A stretch of 64,000 nucleotides of DNA from JACKBK01 sp963707275 (lineage in GTDB: Bacteria; Chloroflexota; Anaerolineae; JAAEKA01): assembly GCA_963707275.1 (NCBI GenBank), contig CAVPPH010000010.1:253147-317146 (forward strand), given 5' to 3'. The notes beneath the pieces are model-generated. The model saw only the letters and a list, made by a program, of their open reading frames with translations, had not been told where the DNA came from and did not search any database. Shown piece after piece: positions 38,801 through 46,636 of the stretch. The translations under genes and the position numbers were made by a program. The first letter of the stretch is position 1, and each line of letters opens with the position of its first letter.

Positions 38801-40397
38801 CCAGGACGGGCAGACACTGCGTAGCACTTCGGGTGACGGCAGCAGCCGGCTCTGGGATTTGACCTCGCAGGAAGAAGTAGTGGCTGGGAGAGTGGCGCTG
38901 TCCTCACCGAATGGAATGGCGCTCAGTCAAGCGGGCGACAAAGTAGCTGCCAAAAATGAGACGACGATCACTCTGCAAAGCCTGGTGACAGGTTTGGACC
39001 TGGCGCCACCGATGAACGGTCATACCGGGTCGATCCAGAGTGTGGAGTTTAGCCCTGACGGCAGTGTGCTGGCGACAGCCTCTTTCGATAGTCTCGTCAT
39101 CCTGTGGGACGCCGCAACTGGCCAGCCGCTGCATCCGCCGCTGGAAGGGCACGATGGACGGGTGTTGACGCTGGCCTTCTCGCCGGATGGCAAGATACTG
39201 GCGAGCGGCGGCACTGACGGCAAAATACTCCTCTGGGATGTGGCTACAGGCGCGCCGCTGGCGGTTCCGGACATTGGACATGGCAACTGGGTACGGGTTC
39301 TTCGTTTCACACCGGACGGCCAACGGCTGATTTCCGGCGATGCCTTTGGCACGATAATGGTCTGGAAGACTGGTCTATTCCGCCAGCTGATGGGCCACGG
39401 AGACACCGTGCGTGCGCTGGCTTTCAGCCCTGACGGGCGCACCCTCGCGTCCGGCAGCTTCGACACTACTGTACAGCGCTGGGACAGCGCCACGGGCCAG
39501 CCCATCGGCCAGCCGATGCGCGGCCACCAGAACTCAGTCATCGCCGTGGCCTACTCGCTCGACGGCAAGCTGCTGGTGTCCGGCAGCGCCGCCGGCGACG
39601 TGGTCTTTTGGGATGCTGAGACCGGTGAGCAGGTCGCGCCTGCCAATAAGGCACATGGCAGTGTCGTTCTGGGATTTGCCTTCAGCCCGGACGACCAGTC
39701 CCTGGCGTCGGTTGGGTTCGATGGCGTGGTCAACCTGTGGGATGTCGCCAGTATGTCGCTCAAGGGCGAACCGTTGACGGGCCACGAAGGCTGGACTATG
39801 GCTGTCGCGTATTCGCCCGACGGCAAGCTGCTGGCCAGCACCGGGGTCGACGCGACCGTGCGCTTCTGGGATGCCGCTACCGGCGAAGCGCTGGGCGTGT
39901 TGCCGACCGGCCACACTGGCTGGGTGACAACGCTGGCGTTCAGTCCCGACGGCAAGACCGTCGCGACCGGCAGCCTGGACGAGACCGTGCGGCTGTGGGA
40001 TGTCGCAACCATGCAGCCGTTGGGCGAGCCGCTGGCCGGGCACTCTGCCGGGATCTGGTGCGTCGTGTTCAACCCGGCTGACGGCGGAAAAACCATGCTG
40101 ACCGCTGACGGCGCCGCCACCGTAGTCCTATGGGACGTTGCAACTCGCCAGCCGCTGGCGCCGCCGCTGCATGGCGGCCTGGAAACGGAGCAGTTCGCGC
40201 TCAGCCCCGACGGCAGCCAGGTCGCGATTGCCAACTTCGCCAACGCCGGCACTATCTCCCTATGGCGGGTTGGACAGGAGATCGCCCAGCGCTGGGAGGA
40301 TCGCGCCTGCGGCATCGCCAACCGTAATCTGAGCGCCGAGGAATGGCAGCAATATCTCGGCGATCTGCCCTACCAGGCCACCTGTTCCAACAGTTGA
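35868..40397 (+). CDS. BTAD (SARP) - STAND NTPase - transmembrane - WD40 sensor protein
   Basis: 1509 residues, unbroken. Residues 1-265 are a SARP-type regulator: a winged helix (LRLQLFGAFQTHL, KSRALLAYLAVE) and the bacterial transcriptional activation domain TPR (RAQRCEQQALATLDTL to LRTELGVEPGEETKAL). NPYKGLKAF opens the nSTAND1-type ATPase, with Walker A GPSGSGKT at 318-325 and Walker B VLIVCDQFEEL near 421-431. A membrane helix at about 765-788 (WLVTGLAVVTVLALLGGLAA) precedes a Glu/Ala coiled coil. About 14 WD40 repeats (880-1490, most with SPDG...LAS...LWD) follow, enough for two seven-bladed propellers. The architecture is that of an NLR-like sensor. ATG 35868 is chosen at the domain start; 35838 is an alternative. 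The next gene follows after 13 bases. Confidence 0.9.
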   Translation: MTRLRLQLFGAFQTHLDDLPLTSFRSDKSRALLAYLAVESDRVHRRESLASLFWGDFNDRSARRSLSSALANLRTILAPLNLSDDQASVLTTNWHEAFFTADRGTTFVDVLEFDRLLALSSAHPHRSITHCSACIERLSTAVELYRGPFLAGLSLADAPAFDDWQTLRAQRCEQQALATLDTLTHYHIAKGDLPAAERYARQQIGIDSLREAAHRQLMTVLAAAGQRPAALAQYESCRQTLRTELGVEPGEETKALYEEILAGGLNRQVAMAASALENPYKGLKAFVAGDAADYYGREVMTSYLVNVVSRSAAVGVVGPSGSGKTSLIHAGLLHQLAQEARQDFSGGGSDTKPPWLICQVRPGPSPIRSLAASLAQALSTDDQSKLGQSLHFDDLAEDMQVGRVSLRSLLEQALPADSRRVLIVCDQFEELFTLCQDGEERSAFLDLLSADANSGNPAGWLTVLITLRADFMGQLLSHRPMADALQGSTVVLGPMNHDELQSAIVQPARTQDVQFQDGLVARLLGDVGNEAGRLPLLQFCLTQLWDRQQNQQLTHQDYDAIGGVEGALTRYADDIYATFANEDKQAARRVLTQMVRPGVDAEDTRRPVTREHFDARDWATVQRLADARLVVTDRDSTGRELAEIVHEALIQRWGLLRGWIDTDRAFYLWHQRTRVAAAQWTATGHDPGALLRGAPLAEALDWTANRAGDIGPDVAEFVAESLSQQEQERAEKEARLAHELKQAQIMTELEHQRFELQARSNRRLRWLVTGLAVVTVLALLGGLAAWNLQRVAAEQRAVAEQKTEEAQESEARAEAEQQNAEQQAERSLSRQLAAQAINLTDTRLDLAMLLADEALKRSLPDDRRNLMLNLNVSPLVETHLFGHQAAVYALAVSNDSQSMASASDDGAIKLWSLADERAIADLPSKRGESISALTFSPDDKVLASGDLAGVIYLWDAISGELLGELTGHTESINNLMFSQDGQTLRSTSGDGSSRLWDLTSQEEVVAGRVALSSPNGMALSQAGDKVAAKNETTITLQSLVTGLDLAPPMNGHTGSIQSVEFSPDGSVLATASFDSLVILWDAATGQPLHPPLEGHDGRVLTLAFSPDGKILASGGTDGKILLWDVATGAPLAVPDIGHGNWVRVLRFTPDGQRLISGDAFGTIMVWKTGLFRQLMGHGDTVRALAFSPDGRTLASGSFDTTVQRWDSATGQPIGQPMRGHQNSVIAVAYSLDGKLLVSGSAAGDVVFWDAETGEQVAPANKAHGSVVLGFAFSPDDQSLASVGFDGVVNLWDVASMSLKGEPLTGHEGWTMAVAYSPDGKLLASTGVDATVRFWDAATGEALGVLPTGHTGWVTTLAFSPDGKTVATGSLDETVRLWDVATMQPLGEPLAGHSAGIWCVVFNPADGGKTMLTADGAATVVLWDVATRQPLAPPLHGGLETEQFALSPDGSQVAIANFANAGTISLWRVGQEIAQRWEDRACGIANRNLSAEEWQQYLGDLPYQATCSNS

Positions 40398-40410
40398 ACG
40401 GCGCGGCATC

Positions 40411-41058
40411 ATGCAGGCAAGGTACCACGTCCAAATCACGCGCGCAGCCGTCGGCGACCACTTCGTGCAGACCGACTTCCGCCGCATCATCCGCGCCAAT
40501 CTGAGCCAGGATCGCCTGCAAAACCTGGTGTTGCATCCCGAACTGCATTTTGACGGTGGCGCGCTGCGCGAGGCCCAGGCTTACATCAGCCAACAGCGCC
40601 GGCTGGCCGTCAGGCTGCTGCTGACGCACGGTGACCGGAAGGGCGCGCTGGATGCGTTTGGCCGGTTGTCTCACACGCGCCAGGATTTCTACGCACATTC
40701 CAACTGGACGGCGCTCTGGGTCGCGCAGCACGGCGAACTCGACCGGACGACCCCCGACCAGATCGACATCTGCCCCAATCCGCTGGTCGTACCGGGCTTG
40801 ATCTCCGGCAACGCAAGCGCCGTCCACTTTCTTGCGTGCCGCGTGCCGCTGTATGGCCGCTGGCACGCACGCCACCTGACGCCGCCCAACGACCACGAGT
40901 CCATGAATCTGGATCACCCGGGCCGCGGGCCGCTGTTTCCGTATGCCGTGACCGCAGCCACGAAGCATACCGCGGTCGAGTTGGACGCGCTGCTGCACAT
41001 GCTTCGGCGTGACGGCGGGCCGGACGCGCCGGCGCTTCTGCTGGGAAGTACGACTTAG
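40411..41058 (+). CDS. HET-C-like / zinc-phospholipase-like domain protein
   Basis: 215 residues, no signal peptide. The core motif GRLSHTRQDFYAHSNW (His88, Asp92, His96) is the hallmark of the HET-C family and of related all-alpha zinc hydrolases (phospholipase C / S1-P1 nuclease type). Other possible ligands are His46-Phe-Asp48, the block NDHESMNLDH at 160-169 and His186 in AATKHTAVELDALL. In fungi HET-C proteins act in heterokaryon-incompatibility cell death. The gene starts 13 bases after the STAND-WD40 gene and probably shares its transcript. I infer an effector role, perhaps membrane-acting. The family assignment is by motif, not by search. Confidence 0.6.
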   Translation: MQARYHVQITRAAVGDHFVQTDFRRIIRANLSQDRLQNLVLHPELHFDGGALREAQAYISQQRRLAVRLLLTHGDRKGALDAFGRLSHTRQDFYAHSNWTALWVAQHGELDRTTPDQIDICPNPLVVPGLISGNASAVHFLACRVPLYGRWHARHLTPPNDHESMNLDHPGRGPLFPYAVTAATKHTAVELDALLHMLRRDGGPDAPALLLGSTT

Positions 41059-41087
41059 GTGACAGTCACTGCCGCAGTGACTGTCAC
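41059..41087. repeat. dispersed inverted repeat GTGACAGTCACT, copy B
   Basis: 14-bp arms at 41059-41072 and 41074-41087, exact complements around one base. It begins at the base after the TAG of the HET-C-like gene and ends 29 bases before the next start. Same arm sequence as at 3548 and 55788. Confidence 0.85.
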
Positions 41088-41116
41088 TTCTTGAAGCGGT
41101 TCGTGATGAGGAAACC

Positions 41117-42172
41117 ATGTTCACCTATCCAATCGATTACGCCGACGACGCCCACGGACGCATCCTGGGCGAGTTGACGCTGGAAAACACCCCCGGCAAC
41201 TCCACATCGGGTGACACCGTCTATCGCAGCGGCCGGCTGGCGCTGCAAAGTGGCCAGCAGCTTGATCTGGTGCTGACCCACAGCCCCGCCACGGCTGGCT
41301 TCATGTATCTGCACCAGATGGCGGTGCGGCCGCATCTATTCGAATTGCTTGACCTGCCGTTGCCATCCCCTGCGCCGGCGCGCCTCGCGTTGCCGGGCCA
41401 GGTAATACTGGGCGCGCCACGCACCAAGCTGGTCGGACCGGCCATCCGCGACGCGATGTCGTCGCCGCAGATTCGCGCCGCTATCGATGTCTGTACCCAG
41501 GACGAGGTGGTGATCCTGCCGGTGCTGCGCGAGGGCGCCAAATTTCAGATGGCCGAGGCGCTGTTCGATACCGCCGGGTACTACTGCGACGAGGCGATCC
41601 TCAACTCTCATCACGTATTCGACCCGACCGTGCCGCGCTACCACCGCCGGGTGGAGACGACGATTCTCAAGGATCAGGATATCTCGCCCCGTCAGCGGGA
41701 AGGCAAGCGGCTGGCGCTGGTAGGCGACAGCATTGCCAGCGGCATCGTGATGCTGGGCGTGCTGAGCCACGTTGGCCGCCGCTTCGACAACATCGGCCAG
41801 ATCGAGATCGTGGCCCCGTTTGCGACACTGCGCGGACTGGCCAGGCTGGCTTTCTATGCCCCGGCGCGCTTTCGCATCCGCGTGCATGTCTTCGAGACGT
41901 TGCTCAACGCGCTGCCGCCCGATTATTACTACTCCGCGCACTACCCGCAGCCCGGCTTCCACATCCGCCCCGATCTGGAGGAACTGTACCGCGACTGGTG
42001 GGGAACCGACGGCGACGGCAACACGATCGCCGACACCGCCTGCGCTGGCTACGGCTGGGCCGAGGCGTTTTTCAACCCGCGCAAGCAGCTACAAATGATC
42101 AACGACCAGCTCATGGAGCGTCACGGGTTGACGATTGCTGAGGTGGTGCGTCGTAACCTGAAACCGGATTGA
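41117..42172 (+). CDS. unrecognised protein with a phosphoribosyltransferase-like segment
   Basis: 351 residues, soluble. Residues 195-230 (KRLALVGDSIASGIVMLGVL followed by IGQIEIVAPFATLRG) recall the PRPP loop and following strand of uracil-type phosphoribosyltransferases, but the usual acidic pair is absent. The N-terminal third is beta-rich, and the C-terminus ends in an amphipathic helix (MINDQLMERHGLTIAEVVRR). GAGGAAACC precedes the ATG. It lies directly behind the HET-C-like gene, separated by the inverted repeat, and could be part of that locus. I cannot assign a function. Confidence 0.6.
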   Translation: MFTYPIDYADDAHGRILGELTLENTPGNSTSGDTVYRSGRLALQSGQQLDLVLTHSPATAGFMYLHQMAVRPHLFELLDLPLPSPAPARLALPGQVILGAPRTKLVGPAIRDAMSSPQIRAAIDVCTQDEVVILPVLREGAKFQMAEALFDTAGYYCDEAILNSHHVFDPTVPRYHRRVETTILKDQDISPRQREGKRLALVGDSIASGIVMLGVLSHVGRRFDNIGQIEIVAPFATLRGLARLAFYAPARFRIRVHVFETLLNALPPDYYYSAHYPQPGFHIRPDLEELYRDWWGTDGDGNTIADTACAGYGWAEAFFNPRKQLQMINDQLMERHGLTIAEVVRRNLKPD

Positions 42173-42250
42173 CGGTCCCTGGGACAGATCGGGGAACCGT
42201 TCGAAAGGACGTGAAAATCGCGCAGGCGAGTCGCAGATACGGATTCCGTG

Positions 42251-42259
42251 TGCTACAAT
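42251..42259 (+). promoter_or_regulatory. extended -10 promoter of the toxin-antitoxin pair
   Basis: TGC followed by TACAAT (42251-42259) is an extended -10 element 48 bases before the antitoxin ATG. No -35 is obvious, which is usual for this promoter type. Confidence 0.45.
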
Positions 42260-42306
42260 GTAAATGACCACAACAAGCTACAAAGAGGATCAAACTGGAG
42301 CCACTC

Positions 42307-42543
42307 ATGTATCTAGATCGCATCACGGTAGACCAAGCAAGAATGAATGGACAGCCTTGTATACGCGACCTGAGGTTGACCGTCAGACGGGTGTTGGAGA
42401 TCCTAGCCCTTTATCAAGATCGCGCTGAACTGCACCACGAGTATCCAGAATTGGACGATGAGGATATTCGCCAGGCATTGCTTTACGCCGCTGCGTCCGT
42501 GGAAGACCGAGTTGTAGAGTTTACCTATGAAACTGCTGCTTGA
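42307..42543 (+). CDS. DUF433-type antitoxin
   Basis: 78 residues. Shows the DUF433 pattern ITVDQARMNGQPCIRDLRLT, a helix-turn-helix (VRRVLEILALYQ) and the acidic PELDDEDIRQALLYAA. Such proteins are paired with DUF5615 proteins in a recognised toxin-antitoxin arrangement and probably bind their own promoter. The reading frame overlaps the next gene by 17 bases. Confidence 0.88.
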   Translation: MYLDRITVDQARMNGQPCIRDLRLTVRRVLEILALYQDRAELHHEYPELDDEDIRQALLYAAASVEDRVVEFTYETAA

Positions 42544-42904
42544 CCAGGGACTACCCCGCTCGGCCGCGTCGCTTCTACGTGAAGCAGGCGTTGATGCAGT
42601 ACATGCGGGTGAGGTCGGGCTGGCCACAGCCGCAGACGCCGCTATCTTGGAGCACGCGAACAAAGAAGATCGTGTTGTTGTCACGCTGGATGCGGACTTC
42701 CATATGTTACTCGCTCTTTCTGGAGCATCGTGTCCTTCGGTGATTCGCATAAGAATTGAGAGACAAAAGGCCCCCGCGATCGTCGATCTCTTACAAGTGA
42801 TACTTGCTTCTTGGAGTAATGAACTGGAACAGGGAGTTGCGCTGACGGTGCAGCCCAGTAGCATCCGTTTCCGTCGTTTGCCGCTGTTATCCGATCGTCC
42901 CTAG
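42527..42904 (+). CDS. DUF5615 PIN-like toxin
   Basis: 125 residues. MKLLLDQGLPRSAASLLREA with the first Asp, and VVVTLDADFHMLL with further acidic residues, match the PIN-like (Mut7-C-related) DUF5615 fold, so a ribonuclease toxin is likely. Typical family length. It overlaps the antitoxin gene by 17 bases and the convergent SDR gene by 18 bases at its 3' end. It has lower GC content than its neighbours, as expected of a mobile pair. Confidence 0.85.
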   Translation: MKLLLDQGLPRSAASLLREAGVDAVHAGEVGLATAADAAILEHANKEDRVVVTLDADFHMLLALSGASCPSVIRIRIERQKAPAIVDLLQVILASWSNELEQGVALTVQPSSIRFRRLPLLSDRP

Positions 42905-43651
42905 CGTAATCCCCCCGTCCACGACCAATACGCTGCCGGTGGTGAAGCTCGACGCGTCGGAGGCCAGGTAGAGGGCTGCGCCGGTCACTTCGTCCGGTTC
43001 GGCAATGCGACCCTGCGGCGTGGCGCGCTCGATGACTTGGTTGAGTGTGGGGTTGGTCCACAGCGCGGCCGAGAATTTCGTCTTGATGAAGCCGGGGGCA
43101 ATGGCGTTGACCTGGATGTTGTCGCCGGCCAGCTCGGCCGCCAGCGCCTTGGTCAGCATGATAACAGCGGCCTTGCTGGTGCTGTAGATGCCCATCATCG
43201 GGCCGGGGTTGATGCCGGCGATGCTGGCCATGTTGATGATCTTGCCGCCGCCGGCCTGCTGCATGGCCGGCACGGCTGCTTTGGCCATGAAGAAGTAGCC
43301 CTTGACGTTGACCTCGAAGATCTTGTCCCAGTGGCTGCCCTCGGCGGTGAGAATGGGGCCGAAGTGGGGATTGGCGGCCGCGTTGTTGACCAGGATGTCC
43401 AGCCGGCCGTATTCAGCCAGTGTGCGCTCGACGACCATGACGGCGTCGGCTTCGGAGCCAGCGTGCGCGGCGATGGCCAGCGCGCGGCCGCCCGCGTCGC
43501 GGATGCGTTGCGCGGCCGGCTCGACATTTTCCGGCTTACGGCTGGTAAGCACGACCAATGCGCCCGCCTGAGCGAAGGCAGCGGCGATGGATTCACCGAT
43601 GCCGCGTGAGGCGCCGGTGATGATTGCAACCTTGCCTGACAGGTTGTACAT
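42887..43651 (-). CDS. short-chain dehydrogenase/reductase
   Basis: 254 residues, classical SDR. The cofactor motif is VAIITGASRGIGESIA, then LVNNAAANPHFG, the catalytic Ser in INMASIAGINPG and YSTSKAAVIMLTKALA for Tyr and Lys. NAIAPGFIKTKFS and GSVLVVDGG close it. TSRK after strand 2 suggests NADP(H). ATG 43651 with AAAGGACT upstream is chosen over a longer frame. It resembles 3-oxoacyl-ACP reductase/glucose dehydrogenase relatives; the substrate is open. Confidence 0.92.
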   Translation of the reverse strand: MYNLSGKVAIITGASRGIGESIAAAFAQAGALVVLTSRKPENVEPAAQRIRDAGGRALAIAAHAGSEADAVMVVERTLAEYGRLDILVNNAAANPHFGPILTAEGSHWDKIFEVNVKGYFFMAKAAVPAMQQAGGGKIINMASIAGINPGPMMGIYSTSKAAVIMLTKALAAELAGDNIQVNAIAPGFIKTKFSAALWTNPTLNQVIERATPQGRIAEPDEVTGAALYLASDASSFTTGSVLVVDGGITLGTIG

Positions 43652-43705
43652 TCGAGAAGTCCTTTCTGATGCCAGTCGGTGTAAATAGTTCATACCAAGC
43701 CTGTG

Positions 43706-44419
43706 TCACGCGCTGCCCGTCTCCAGTATCTCCTGTAGCCGGTCCACGACGTCCGGGTCCACGGGCAGCATCATCAGCTTGCGCTGGGTTGCATCGTGGT
43801 CGTAGTGCAGGTGATGGATCTGCAGGTCGCCATCGCGCCAGACGGCGTACGTGGCGTCTGGGATGCCGTTGCGCGGCTGACCCAGGCTGCCGGGGTTGAC
43901 GATGATCGTGCCGCCCACCTTGCGCATGCCAGGCAGATGCGTGTGGCCGACCAGCAGCACGTCGGGACGGGGCGAAAGCTGCGCCACCTCGGCTTCCAAC
44001 TCCTCCTGGCGCCCGCTGACCAGCGACAGCCGGCGCGCCAGCGGATCGCTGGGCATCGCGTGGACGAGGTGAAACTGTGCGCCGTCCAGCTCAATGGTCT
44101 GGCTCAAGGGCAGTTCGCCCAGCCAGGCGCGGTCTGCGGCCGGCAGCACGCTTTGCGTGAAGTCGCGCATGGCGCGGTACTCGGCCAGCAGGCCTGGATT
44201 GACGCCCAACTCGCCGCCGAATGCGACGCCGTGGTCGTGGTTACCGCGCACCGCCGCCGTCGCGTTGCCGCGCACCCAGTCCAGGCAGCGCTTTGGGTCC
44301 GGGCCGAAGTTGACGATGTCGCCCAGGAACAGCACAGCGTCCGGCTGGCTCTCGACGCGCTGTAGTGCTGACAGGGCCTCCCAGTTGGCGTGCAGGTCGG
44401 AGAAGATGATGAGTTTCAT
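43706..44419 (-). CDS. calcineurin-like metallophosphoesterase (YfcE/DUF-type)
   Basis: 237 residues with the full set of dinuclear metal motifs: IIFSDLHANWEAL, LFLGDIVNFGPDP, VRGNHDHGVAF, LVHAMPS and LLVGHTHLP, then IIVNPGSLGQPRNG. It belongs to the small phosphodiesterase group that includes YfcE and MJ0936; the substrate may be a cyclic or nucleotide phosphodiester. It lies just downstream of the histidine kinase on the same strand. Confidence 0.9.
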   Translation of the reverse strand: MKLIIFSDLHANWEALSALQRVESQPDAVLFLGDIVNFGPDPKRCLDWVRGNATAAVRGNHDHGVAFGGELGVNPGLLAEYRAMRDFTQSVLPAADRAWLGELPLSQTIELDGAQFHLVHAMPSDPLARRLSLVSGRQEELEAEVAQLSPRPDVLLVGHTHLPGMRKVGGTIIVNPGSLGQPRNGIPDATYAVWRDGDLQIHHLHYDHDATQRKLMMLPVDPDVVDRLQEILETGSA

Positions 44420-44475
44420 GAGGGCGCTTCCTGGTGGTGGACAGGCTCGGTCGGAGACCGGTCAGAGCAATGGGC

Positions 44476-45713
44476 CTAGCGGGAGCTGGCGGGCAGAGTG
44501 AAGAAGAAGCGGGCGCCGCTGCCTTGCTCGCTCTCCACCCAAATCTGCCCGCCGTGCGCCTCAACAATGCTGTGGGCAATGGCGAGACCGAGGCCCGATC
44601 CACCGGTGGCGCGGCTGCGCGACTTCTCGCCGCGATAGAAACGGTCGAAGACATGCGGCAGGTCAGCGGCTGCGATCCCTTCGCCGCTGTCGGCAACTTG
44701 CACGGTTACCCACTGACCGGCGCGGGCGGCGGACACCTGCACCTGGCCGCCGGGCGGGGTGTGCCGCAGCGCATTGCTGACGAGGTTGGACAGTACGCGC
44801 CGCGATCTGCTGCCCGTCGCCCAGGACGGGATCGACGCCCGCCTCGACCTGCCCGCTGAGCGACACCTCGCGTTGGACCGCCAGCGCCGCGAAGGACTCC
44901 AGCGTGTCGGAGATCAGATCGGAGATGGCGGTGGGACGGCGCTCCAGCTTCAGCCCGCCGGCGTCCATCTGCGCCAGGTTAAACAGGTCGTCGATCAGCA
45001 ACGAGAGGGTTTTGATGTCGCGCTGCGAAGTCTGGAGGTAGCGTTTGGCGGTCGCCGGATCGTCCACCAGCCCGTCGGCCAGCGCGTCGATCATCACCCG
45101 GGTCGATGCCAGCGGTGTGCGCAGGTCGTGGCCGGCCCACGCGACCAGGTCCCGACGCAGTTGCTCCAGCTCGCGCTGCTTGTGGTCCGCCTCTTGCAGC
45201 CGGTCGGCCATTTCATTGAAGGCGCGGGCCAGGTCGGCGATCTCGTCGTTGCCCGACACCGGCACCCGTACGGTCAGGTCGCCCTCGGCCACTGCCGCGG
45301 CCGCCGATGCTACGCGCTCGATGCGTTCGGTAAGCGTCGCCGATATGAAGTAGCCCAGCGCGACGGCGATGCCACCGGCGAACAGCCAACAGCACGGCCG
45401 CCAGCGACAGGTCGTGCGGGCTGGCGAACATCAGTCGCGCCGAAAAGCCGACGTTCAGGAAGGTCAGCAGGGTCGCCAGGATGTAGCCGGCCAGCAGTGA
45501 CCATACCAGTCGCGGCGAGCGGCTGATCCAGCCCAGCCGGTACGCGCCGTAGCCGGCGGCCACCGAGACCAGCGCAGTAACGGACAGGAAGACCGCCATG
45601 GCGCGGATCTCTGCGCTGGGCGGGCGCATGATCAGCGCAAAGGCCAGCATTGCCAGCCCCAGCGCCAGCAGCACGCCGCCAATGAAACGTAGCGACAGGG
45701 TCCGGCGAGGCAT
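44476..45713 (-). CDS. sensor histidine kinase (two frameshifts)
   Basis: About 412 residues. Four hydrophobic helices at the N-terminus (FIGGVLLALGLAMLAFALIM, AVFLSVTALVSVAAGYGAY, LLAGYILATLLTFL and one after the first break) form a membrane sensor without a large outer domain. HAMP (GDLTVRVPVSGNDEIADLAR), the dimerisation helix with phospho-His in VAWAGHDLRTPLAS, then the ATPase with DSGEGIAAADLPHVFDRFYR and GGSGLGLAIAHSIVEAHGG follow. Frame breaks (each one extra base) lie near 45390 and 44805. The response regulator gene is 43 bases upstream. Confidence 0.9.
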
Positions 45714-45756
45714 GTAGGTGGAGGGTCAAGGGTGTCGTTCATGAGTTGACCGCACA

Positions 45757-46448
45757 CTACGGCTCAAACTTATATCCCACGCCCCACACAGTCTGGATGT
45801 AGCGCGGGTTGGATGGATCGGTTCGATCTTCTCGCGCAGCCGGCGGACGTGAACCGTCACTGTGCTGGCATCGATGTACTCGGTGATGCCCCACACCAGG
45901 TCCAGCAACTGATCGCGGTTGAACACCTGGCGCGGGTGGCGGGCCAGCGTCCACAGCAGGTCGAACTCGCGGGCCGTCAGCGTAATCTCCTGGTCATGCA
46001 CCAGCGCCAGCCGCTTCTGCGGATCGACCGTCAGGTCTGTCGTAGACCAGGGGGCGCTCGCCGGCGACCTGCGCGGCCCGCTGGGTGCGGCGCAACACGG
46101 CGCGCACGCGGCTGACCAGCTCCTGCGGGCTGAACGGCTTGGTCACGTAGTCGTCGGCGCCCAGCTCCAGGCCGAGGATGCGGTCGGTCTCTTCGCTGCG
46201 GGCTGTCAGCATGATGATCGGTGTCTCGTCGGTCGCTGCGCAGCCGGCGGGTGATCTCCAGCCCGTCCACGTGCGGCAGCATCAGATCCAGAACTACCAG
46301 GTCGAACTGTTGCGTTCGTCAGCTCGTCCAGCGCCGTCTGGCCGTCGCCTGCCATGGTGACCGTGTAGCCGGCCCGCCGCAGATAGAGGCTGACCACTTC
46401 GCGAATGCTGGGTTCGTCATCAACAACCAGAATGTGCTGTCCGCTCAA
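45757..46448 (-). CDS. OmpR-family response regulator (four frameshifts)
   Basis: About 230 residues. The receiver has ILVVDDEPSIREVVSLYL, then in the next frames FDLVVLDLMLPHVDGLEITR with the phospho-Asp, IIMLTARSEETDRI and DYVTKPFSPQEL. The winged-helix output domain carries LTAREFDLLWTLARHPRQVF, DASTVTVHVRRLREKIEP and YIQTVWGVGYKFEP. Breaks lie near 46310, 46232, 46035 and 45822; three are extra bases and the last a missing one. It heads the operon with the histidine kinase and is divergent from the selenoprotein gene. Confidence 0.9.
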
Positions 46449-46512
46449 ATCAATGCTCCTGTCTCGCCGGTTCGAACTCCAATCAGTCTACCAGCCAGTT
46501 CTTACGACACCC

Positions 46513-46543
46513 TTAAGCAATTGCCGCTGTAAGAGTTGCTTAA
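46513..46543. promoter_or_regulatory. inverted repeat in the divergent response regulator / selenoprotein intergenic region
   Basis: TTAAGCAA (46513-46520) and TTGCTTAA (46536-46543) are exact complements 15 bases apart, roughly midway between the two divergent genes. The second half overlaps a weak plus-strand promoter (TTGCTT 46536-46541, 16 bases, TATTGT 46558-46563). It could be an operator for the adjacent OmpR-type regulator; this is inference. Confidence 0.4.
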
Positions 46544-46636
46544 TATTTGCGTGGTTCTATTGTAACGGACAGACTGATAGCTGGCAAGCGTCGCCGGCCT
46601 GATTGGTGTCGATATGAACATGATGGAGGTGGTTGG

